A stretch of DNA of 64,000 nt from Morinoia aosen (Eukaryota > Arthropoda > Malacostraca > Amphipoda > Talitridae), in the NCBI GenBank assembly GCA_030386875.1, contig CM059577.1, forward strand, positions 22,455,038 to 22,519,037. Direction: 5' to 3'. Below, piece after piece: positions 57,330-64,000 of this stretch. The notes beneath the pieces were generated by a model. It searched no databases and was not told the origin of the DNA. It saw nothing but the letters and a program-made list of their open reading frames with translations. The first letter of the stretch is position 1. Each line of letters starts with the position of its first letter. The translations under genes and the position numbers were made by a program.

Positions 57330-57880
57330 GCCCTTTAAAATCCCTCACGCAACCCTTTAAAATCCCTCACACAACCCTTTAAAAACCTCACACTACCCTT
57401 TAAAACCCTCACACAACCCTTTAAAGACCTCACACTACCCTTTAAAAACCCTCACACAACCCTTTAAAATCCCTCACACAACCCTTTAAAAACCACACAC
57501 TACCCTTTAAAACCCTCACACAACCCTTTAAAGACCTCACGCTACCCTTTAAAAACCCTCACAAAACCCTTTAAAGGCCTCACACCACCCTTTAAAAACC
57601 CTCACACAACCCTTTAAAAACCCTCACACAACCCTTTAAAAACCTCACACTACCCTTTAAAAACCCTCACACAACCCTTTAAAGACCTCACACTACCCTT
57701 TAAAAACCCTCACACTATCCTTTAAAAACCCTCACACTACCCTTCAAGACCCCGCACTACCTTTTAAAAACCCCACACTACCCTTTAAAAATCCCGCACT
57801 ACCCTTTAAAACCCCTCACACTACCCTTTAAAACCCCTCACACTACCCTTTAAAAACCCTCACAAGACCTTCCAAAACCC
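57330..57880. repeat. 22-bp minisatellite, about 25 copies
   Basis: CCCTTTAAAAACCCTCACAC plus AA, with ACCTCACACT and one-base length variants (21-23 bp). It contains TTTAAA palindromes and stops in most frames. Confidence 0.93.
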
Positions 57881-58384
57881 ATTCAGTCCGTCCCCCCCTC
57901 ACTCCCCGCATGACGCTGCTCAGGACCACACTTCACGATTCATTTCGACCGAAGACCAGGCACGGCTCAGGGCCGCGTGCCTCTTGTTGCTGCACACACA
58001 TTATCATTGGAAATAGAGTGCGCCCATTCCAAGATTCTCATTCCCACGCTCCCGATGCCGAGCGGCTCAAGGGTCATCCATTTGATGTTCTCTATAGCCA
58101 TAGGAATTGCAGAGCAGGACTCTCTCCAGCTGTTGCAGCTGTTCTGCTACAGCTGTTACGGCAGCTCTCCTATTGCTACAGCTCTTCTATAGCTGTTGTT
58201 GCACAGCCTTCGTGTTTCTGCCGCTGTTAGCGGTGAGCTGATGCTTCCATTGCAGAGATTTTGCGGCTGTTGAACAGCTGGAACAGCCCATGCATAGCGA
58301 CTGAAACTATTACTGAACAATAGAAGTATCTATTTGAGACAGACCAAGTAGCTCTGCACAGGGCAAGCTGATAGAGTCTAGCGT
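57881..58384. other. Unique sequence, no gene recognised
   Basis: A CAGCTGTT/GCTACAGCT-rich patch lies at 58120-58210. The plus frame at 57910-58230 shows no recognisable domain. Confidence 0.35.
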
Positions 58385-58540
58385 ACCCAAACAGCCCTAG
58401 CTCTACACTTGCCCACACAGCCCCAGCTCTACACAAGCCCACACAGCCCCAGCTCTACACATGCCCAAACAACCCCAGCTCTACACATGCCACACAGCCC
58501 CAGCTCCACACATGCCACACAGCCCGGCATCTACACATGT
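58385..58540. repeat. About 26-bp repeat (CACACAGCCCCAGCTCTACA), about 6 copies
   Basis: CAGCCCCAGCTCTACACATG followed by CCCAC, with 22-29-bp spacing and GCATCTACACATG at the right edge. Confidence 0.85.
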
Positions 58541-58834
58541 ATTTCCCCGGCCCCACAATTTGCATGCGAGGCACCTCCCCGGAAATGCAAGAAAGGAACT
58601 CGACTGCCTGCTCCCTCAACCGGACGACGTCGGGTACGAAACAAATGTTTGTTGAGGCCAGCATTTGTTTGTTCGCGCGAGCACTGTGCTCGGAGCGCCT
58701 TAAGCACAACGGAAAAGGGAGCTCGGAAATAAAATGATGTAGTTTCAGCCGTATTTAGCTTGAGTTTTGAGCAGCGTTGTATTTGATAGTAAAGTGGAAA
58801 GTAGGGGTGAAGTAGAATGTGCAACCTCGTAGCC

Positions 58835-59278
58835 TCAACTTCTACCTCAGTAAACTATAGATGTTCAGTACAGGGTCCAGCCTCCCTTAACTTCTACCTC
58901 AGTAAACAGTAGGTGTGCAGTACAGGGTGCAGCCTCCCTCAACTTCTACCTCAGTAAACAGTAGATGTGCAGTACAGGGTGCAGCCTCCCTCAACTTCTA
59001 CCTCAGTAAACAGTAGATGTGCAGTACAGGGTGCAGCCTCCCTCAACTTCTACCTCAGTAAACAGTAGATGTGCAGTACAGGGTGCAGCCTCCCTCAACT
59101 TCTACCTCAGTAAACAGTAGATGTGCAGTACAGGGTGCAGCCTCCCTCAACTTCTACCTCAGTAAACAGTAGATGTGCAGTACAGGGTGCAGCCTCCCTC
59201 AACTTCTACCTCAGTAAACAGTAGATGTGCAGTACACGGTGCTGCCTCCCTCAACGTCTACCTCAGCAAACAGCCAGT
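58835..59278. repeat. 52-bp minisatellite, about 8.5 copies
   Basis: AACTTCTACCTCAGTAAACA, GTAGATGTGCAGTACAGGGT and GCAGCCTCCCTC in order make a 52-bp unit. The inner copies are identical; first and last copies diverge, the pattern expected from recent unequal exchange. Confidence 0.95.
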
Positions 59279-59464
59279 TGATGACACAGCCCTCCTCCCC
59301 ACCCACCCACCAGCCTTCTCTCTGTCCCCTGCAACAAGTATGATTCGCTCACACTCTTCAACAGCAAGTTTCATCACACGAATTTCACCACAAGAGAACA
59401 GCTCGTGAGCAAAAGCGTCATCACGATATTTTTTGCGTTTTTTTTGTTTTTGTGTAGGTTATTG

Positions 59465-59890
59465 AAAGCATGTTGGTCTGGCGCTCGTCAGTTGTGCGTC
59501 TGTTGTGCGTCTTTATAATCAATCGTGGCTGATGTTCTACAGTCTCGTCTGATTGTAATGATTAGTCCTGGCTGATTTTCTTCAATAGAACGAAATGTTA
59601 ACTATGGTGCCTGATGTTCGTCAGTGCTGTCTGGTGGTCGTTTTCATTTCCCGCTGCACGTCAGTTGCTGCCTCACGATCGTCAGTGATTTCTGACGACC
59701 CTTCCTGACGATAACTGCATGGCACTTGTCTGCTCCGTATGATGCTTGTCAGCTCCGACGCCCGCCAGTCGTGCGTGCAAGTGTTGGGGTTAGTGCTAAC
59801 TGACCTCGTCAGTTATGGAGGCACACGTCAGAGCAGCATGACGCTCATCAGTGCTGGCTGACACTCGCTGATGGCTTCAAGTGAGGCCGT
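59465..59890. repeat. Very degenerate repeat rich in CGTCAGT/TGATG words
   Basis: CGTCAGTTGTGCGTC, TGATGTTCGTCAGTGCTG and CTCATCAGTGCTGGCTGAC recur irregularly at about 28-32 bp. Period and copy number cannot be fixed by eye. Confidence 0.5.
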
Positions 59891-60142
59891 CAGTGACGTG
59901 TTGGGCAGCGTCGTGCTCGAGAGTTTGTGCTCCAACACCGCGTGCGCGTCACTGCTCAGCTACAGCATGCACCCGAGTGTTGTGCGGGTGTGTCTCATGC
60001 TGCCCGTGCGGCGCGTGCAGCACGTCTGCACGTGTAACTGACGAGCAAACAATGCGACATGTACAACTGAACATGTCACTAATGCATGAACATAATTTTC
60101 TCTGAAAACTGCGCTCATAATTACATAGAGTACTAAGACAAT
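59891..60142. other. Unique sequence
   Basis: CG-rich from 59890 to 60030 (GTGCGGGTGTGTCTCATGC), then AT-rich. No gene recognised. Confidence 0.3.
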
Positions 60143-60151
60143 ATATACCTA

Positions 60152-60154
<3 letters not shown>

Positions 60155-60192
<38 letters not shown>
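60155..60192. repeat. (AT)n microsatellite
   Basis: Alternating AT with one G interruption, just outside the left arm of the 298-bp inverted repeat. Confidence 0.9.
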
Positions 60193-60194
<2 letters not shown>

Positions 60195-60196
60195 AA

Positions 60197-60494
60197 ACCC
60201 TCCCCTAGGGAGGAAAAGCCCGGTATATGTATATATGTATGTACTATGTAAAACCAAACTTTTGAAGGCCTAACCATCAATATCCATTTTGGTCTTCGAC
60301 AGACAAGTTAGAAGAACTCACGCTGAATGCTTTGCCACTACGACGGCGTAAGTCGCTAAAAACAAGGAGGATGATAAAAACAACAAAGGGAACATTTGGA
60401 GCAGCGTGCTCTGTCCAATTGTCGTATCTGTGATACGAACTTTAACAACGAGAACAATATTTTGTTGAGGAAATTTTCAAGAGATCAATTATTT
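60197..60494. repeat. Left arm of a 298-bp inverted repeat
   Basis: Begins ACCCTCCCCTAGGGAGG, itself a small palindrome, and matches 62787-63084 inverted at about 98 percent. Differences are single bases (for example GTAAAACC/GTACAACC, AAACAAGG/AAACCAGG). Confidence 0.95.
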
Positions 60495-60521
60495 ATATAT
60501 GAGAGATCAATTATATATATG

Positions 60522-60522
60522 T

Positions 60523-60561
<39 letters not shown>

Positions 60562-60562
60562 G
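60522..60562. repeat. (AT)n microsatellite
   Basis: Pure TA dinucleotides just inside the left arm. Confidence 0.92.
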
Positions 60563-60621
60563 TATATGTTCAATCAAGCCCAGTCTCATAGAAAGTATAC
60601 AAGTGTTACCATATCTGTCCC

Positions 60622-60815
60622 CACACATCACCACTCACCACACACCACAAATTATCACTCACCACACACACCACACATCACCACTCACCACACACACCAC
60701 ACATCACCACTCACCACACACACCACACATCACCATTCACCACACACACCACACACCACCACTCACTACACACACCACACACCACTCACCACACACACAC
60801 ACACTCACACACACC
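60622..60815. repeat. CAC-rich array, about 26-bp unit
   Basis: CACCACTCACCACACACACC followed by ACACAT recurs about six times and grades into (CA)n. Thr/His frames are artefacts. A GGT-rich stretch at 60865-60930 follows. Confidence 0.88.
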
Positions 60816-61085
60816 GCCAGAGGGTGGTGAGGCGCAGAGCACCACTGGAGAGGGGTCAGATCGTGCTTGAGGGTCGGTGGTGGGAGGTGGGAGGTGGGGT
60901 GATTGGTGGGGAGAGGGGTTGTGGGCGGGAGGGGTGGAGGGCAGTTCAGGAACTCCAGAATCAGGAACTAAAAGGGTCAAGTGCTGGGGTTGTGTGTTGG
61001 GGTGAGGGGTTAAGTGCTGGGGTTGTGTGTTGGGGTGAGTGGTCAACACGCAACTCATCACTAGGTGCCACTAGTCACCCAGGTT

Positions 61086-61852
61086 CAGTCAGGTACGAAC
61101 ACGGTAACGCCTGAAGTCGAACGCCTCGGAGGTCGAACAAACCAGAAGTCGACCCAAAAATTCGAGTGATTTTTGGCCCGTAAGCCGAACAAGCGCGAAC
61201 CAATCCGAGCGGAAAGCAAGAAGTCGAGCATCGAAAGTCACACGCCGCTCTTTGTTCTGGTCACACGGGAACTAGCGCAGCTTTATACGCTATTTCATTC
61301 TTCTATGTATTGCGTTAATTTATGTTCTAAAATCCTAATAATGGGTCCTAAGAAGAATGTTAGTGATGGTGGGCGAGTGAAAAGGACGAATGCTGCAACA
61401 ACGATCGAACTGAAGAAGGAATCAGTGCAAAATTTGAGAGTGGGATGCGTGTTTCGGATCTAGCTACACAGCGTGGCTTGGCTAAGTCGACGATATCAAC
61501 GCTTTCGAAGAAGAAAGAAGAGCTCAAAGGGGCGAATGTCGCAAAAGGAGTGACCTCATTGGCGAAGAAAAGACCTCAGATATTGAAAGAAGTTGAGAAG
61601 CTATCGCTGATCTTCATTAATGAGAAACAGTTACTCGGTGACAGCATCAGTGAGGAATTCTCCTGTAAAAAAGCGCTCCAAATATACGACGATTTACTGT
61701 GCCTGTACTGCACCGTCAAGTGGGGCTTGGAACATGGAATCATTACCTGCGTTTCCGTTATTTTTTATGGGGGAATTTGTTTGGAAGTCGACGAGTTCAG
61801 AAGTCGATAACTTTTCTAGAACGGATTGTGTTCGACTTCCAAGGTACCACTG
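61086..61852 (+). mobile_element. Tigger/pogo-like element, internally deleted, 767 bp
   Basis: The right end reads TTCGACTTCCAAGGTACCAC then TG and TA, typical of Tigger elements. The left end starts CAGTCAGGTACGAACACGG and contains GAAGTCGAACGCC, the inverted counterpart of the AAGTCGA words near the right end. TA follows on the right (61853-61854); the left flank is TT, so one duplication is mutated. It contains only the N-terminal DNA-binding part of the transposase. Complete elements are over 2 kb, so the DDE catalytic part was deleted. Confidence 0.8.
61341..61810 (+). pseudogene. Tigger transposase N-terminal fragment (CENP-B-like helix-turn-helix)
   Basis: From the ATG at 61341: MGPKKNVSDGGRVKRTNAA, TIELKKE, then a one-base frameshift near 61425, then KFESGMRVSDLATQRGLAKS and TISTLSKKKEEL. 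This is the N-terminal DNA-binding helix-turn-helix of pogo/Tigger transposases, the group from which CENP-B derives. It continues VAKGVTSLAKKRPQILKEVE, KLSLIFINEKQLLGDSISEE and KKALQIYDDL, the second CENP-B-type binding helix region. After that the frame runs into terminal sequence (VEVDEF-like) and stops at 61810. No DDE domain is present. It is inactive alone, though such a fragment could in principle bind the TIRs of relatives; that is inference. Confidence 0.85.
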
Positions 61853-61867
61853 TATATTATTTCTGCA

Positions 61868-62172
61868 CTAGCCGGTTACCTCCGGTAACCGGCTAAGCTT
61901 AAGCCGGTTCAACCCGAGTATCGGGTTGTCCGACTTGCCTAAAAATAAAAAAATAAAAAAAATAAAAAAAAAATAAAAAATAAGAAAAATAAAAAAAAAT
62001 AAGAAATAAAAAAAAATAAAAAAAATGAAAAAAATATAAAAAATTAAATGGAAAAAAATAAATAAATAAAAAATAAATGAAAACTAAAAAAAAGTAAATA
62101 ATCAAAAAATAAAGAAATAAAAAAGAAAAAAAATCAAAATAAAAAAAAAAATTAAAAAAATTTTAAATAAAT
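61868..62172. other. Two hairpins followed by a long A-rich tract
   Basis: AGCCGGTTACC, loop TCC, GGTAACCGGCT form a perfect 11-bp stem, followed by AAGCCGGTT and a second stem AACCCGA-GTA-TCGGGTT. From about 61941 to 62172 the plus strand is AAATAAAAA-type sequence. This could be a small retroposon with an A-rich tail, or simply an A-rich microsatellite that expanded beside a palindrome. Confidence 0.6.
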
Positions 62173-62786
62173 AGTTTTCTGCAAATATAGACACCAGTGG
62201 CTTCAATTTAATACCTCACTCGACCATGTAGACTCAGCCAATTTTCCAAACGGACTCGCACAAATTTTGAGTTTTGCTATTAAGTATATAGATTGTAGCT
62301 CAATTTCATTATTTTCTTAGCGAATGCCATGTTCATTATTACTCATGTAGCAATTAATTAGTCTAGTGAAGTTAAAATGGCTGAAGGTGTATATCTAATA
62401 AACGGCGGATGAAAGAGACAAATGGTTTTCATCTTCTGAATCAGTGTGTCTAACTTGTCTTAGAACAAGCATTGGGCACCGAGATATCTGTAAGTTCTTG
62501 AAATTTGTTTATCAGTGTTATAGAGTATCGTATTTGGTACGGACTGACTTATTCGGCAACGAGAACAATTTTTGCCCATGAAATTACAAAATGCGAGATT
62601 TTTCCTAGTGAATATTGAAAGTGTGACACAGAAATAGGTAGATAAGTAAGTCAGGAGGTACAGATACATACTAGTCTGACGTATAAAAATTCCAGTCAAT
62701 ATATCAATTAGATTTTGTATGCATTGATACCCGTCTTATTGACCCACTTATTTCTGGGAATCGCACTCACGATGATTGCATAAGCA
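62173..62786. other. Unique sequence inside the inverted-repeat structure
   Basis: AT-rich; no gene recognised. Confidence 0.35.
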
Positions 62787-63084
62787 AAATAATTGATCTC
62801 TTGGAAATTTCCTCAACAAAATATTGTTCTCGTTGTTTAAGTTCGTATCACAGATACGACAATTGGACAAAGCACGCTGCTCCAAATGTTCTCTTTGTTG
62901 TTTTTATCATCCTCCTGGTTTTTAGCGACTTACGCCGTCGTAGTGGCAAAGCATTCAGCGTGAGTTCTTCTAACTTGTCTGTCGAAGACCAAAATGGATA
63001 TTGATGGTTAGGCCTTCAAAAGTTTGGTTGTACATAGTACATACATATATACATATACCGGGCTTTTCCTCCCTATGGGAGGGT
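62787..63084. repeat. Right arm of the 298-bp inverted repeat
   Basis: Inverted copy of 60197-60494, ending CCTCCCTATGGGAGGGT. Confidence 0.95.
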
Positions 63085-63187
63085 AGCCGACAGCAGGCCA
63101 CAATCACCACACTTAGTCACTAGGAGGCGAGAGAGGCAGCACTGGCCGCACCTGAACTGCCAGGATCAGCAGCAGCCCAGCCCAACC

Positions 63188-63232
63188 ACATAGTACATAG
63201 TACATAGTACATAGGTTGTACATAGTACAGGA
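63188..63232. repeat. 9-bp repeat (ACATAGTAC), about 5 copies
   Basis: ACATAGTAC repeats tandemly. The same word occurs within the right arm near 63030 (GTACATAGTACATAC), suggesting local slippage from it. Confidence 0.85.
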
Positions 63233-63239
63233 TGCATAA

Positions 63240-63485
63240 AGATAAGTTAGGTTAGGGTAAGTTTGGCGAGTTCAAGATACATGAAGATAAGTTAGGTAAG
63301 GGTGAGTTTGGTTAGGTTATGTTCAGATGTGTTAGATTTAGTTAAAATATGAAAAATTAGGTTTGTATCTGTGAGGTAATAAAGGTTTAATATTTTAGCA
63401 GCAATGCAGAATAGGTTAGATTATGTTAAATAGGGTTAAAATAAATTAGAACAGAATTTGTTAGGTTTGGTTTGATTAGGCTAGA
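63240..63485. repeat. Degenerate TTAGG-like interspersed motif
   Basis: GTTAGGTTAGGG, GTTAGGTAAGGG, GGTTAGGTTATG, AATAGGTTAGATT and GTTAGGTTTGG occur over 240 bp. TTAGG is the telomeric repeat of most arthropods. The copies are irregular, so this is not a functional telomere. Confidence 0.55.
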
Positions 63486-64000
63486 TCGTGATAAAAAGCG
63501 CTTAATTTTTTACCGGCTTGAACATGTTTGGAGATTTTCATGATCTTATATGTTTTATGAACATAATAGCACGATGTACGTGCTTTATCAAATAGTGTCA
63601 TGTTTGACTGCTCGGATGCGCTAGCGAATGATGATTGCTTTCACATTTTCTTCCAAATAAGAAAATTGATTGCATGAACATTGCATTGCATGAACATTTT
63701 CTGTCAGACTGGAAACATGTACTGTCACTCAGCACTGCAGTGTATGAATGTGTGTGTGCGTGTATCGAGCACGTCGTGTATGTGTGTTACAGTGTATAGA
63801 TGAGTAGGCGCGCAAACACCGTTTGTAGGTGAACAACCATGGGTGTAAGCAAAGATATGATCGCACACACCAGCATCCACAACCACCACCCTACCATGGT
63901 GCGCTGAGTCGTGTGACGGACACACCCCAACCTGGTGCCCACCTCCCTCTCCTCCCTCCCCCTCCACCCCCACTCTGCCCCCCTCATCTGGGGCCACTTT
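63486..64000. other. Unique sequence, no gene recognised
   Basis: The last 100 bp are C-rich (CCTCCCTCTCCTCCC). Minus frames through it are Gly/Glu-rich artefacts. The window ends here without a boundary. Confidence 0.35.

Larger units (their letters stand above)
60197..63084. mobile_element. Composite structure bounded by 298-bp inverted repeats, 2888 bp
   Basis: Near-identical inverted arms enclose 2.29 kb containing (AT)n, a CAC-rich array, a Tigger derivative (61086-61852), a hairpin plus A-rich tract (61868-62170) and about 0.6 kb of unique DNA. It may be a non-autonomous DNA transposon with later nested insertions, a foldback element, or an inverted duplication. No target duplication is visible: the left flank is TATATAA, the right flank AGCCGAC. 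I cannot assign a superfamily. Confidence 0.6.

Noticed and set aside
60197..63084. LTR retrotransposon interpretation of the 298-bp repeats
   Set aside because: The repeats are inverted, not direct, and there is no gag or pol coding between them.

Overview
This window looks like intergenic and heterochromatin-like DNA from an animal genome, most likely an arthropod. The evidence is three Tc1/mariner-superfamily transposase remains (two of the DD41D kind common in arthropods), a truncated Tigger/pogo element, a Penelope-like GIY-YIG fragment with a hammerhead-ribozyme remnant, a tRNA-derived SINE, and degenerate TTAGG-like sequence near the right edge. I see no host protein-coding gene, rRNA or tRNA gene that I can support. 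A crustacean or another arthropod with a large genome is possible, but the sequence does not settle it. Nothing suggests a bacterial, plasmid or viral genome.

The dominant content is tandem repeat DNA. About thirty minisatellite arrays, each with its own unit, cover roughly a third or more of the window (estimated by eye). The main ones are a 32-bp unit (2.1-5.6 kb), 28-bp units (8.2-8.7 and 9.1-9.95 kb), 30-bp and 19-bp arrays back to back (11.26-12.45 kb), 13-bp G-rich (17.6-18.26 kb), 38-bp (18.7-22.2 kb), 45-bp (23.5-25.4 kb), a second 32-bp (25.7-27.3 kb), two 25-bp arrays (38.1-38.5 and 39.7-41.0 kb), 18-bp (47.6-48.6 kb), 21-bp (50.9-51.3 kb), 19-bp (55.2-57.2 kb), 22-bp (57.3-57.9 kb) and 52-bp (58.8-59.3 kb). 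Nearly all long open frames here are products of these periodic sequences. Several arrays show second-level amplification: a 300-bp block in the 39.7-kb array, 437 bp in the 55-kb array, 192 and 160 bp in the 2.1-kb array and 117 bp in the 17.6-kb array.

Mobile elements lie between the arrays. At 5.85-6.72 kb there is a 5'-truncated DD41D mariner-like pseudogene. At 32.52-34.16 kb there is a nearly intact mariner-like element with 113-bp inverted terminal repeats and a TA duplication, inserted inside a degenerate 28-bp minisatellite; its transposase has one frameshift. A SINE, the Penelope-like fragment and a decayed Tc1-like transposase follow from 34.5 to 37.2 kb. Non-autonomous elements include a 261-bp hAT-like MITE with 8-bp duplications at 42.0 kb, a hairpin MITE at 47.2 kb and a Tigger derivative at 61.1-61.85 kb.

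The most unusual structures are two large inverted repeats. The first (49.86-51.35 kb) is a foldback-like palindrome whose two arms carry the same 21-bp minisatellite, about 3 copies in one and about 18 in the other. The second (60.2-63.1 kb) has 298-bp arms that are almost identical and enclose the Tigger derivative, AT and CAC simple repeats and a hairpin plus A-rich tract. I saw no complete new gene system. The best leads are how arrays, palindromes and transposons have shaped one another.
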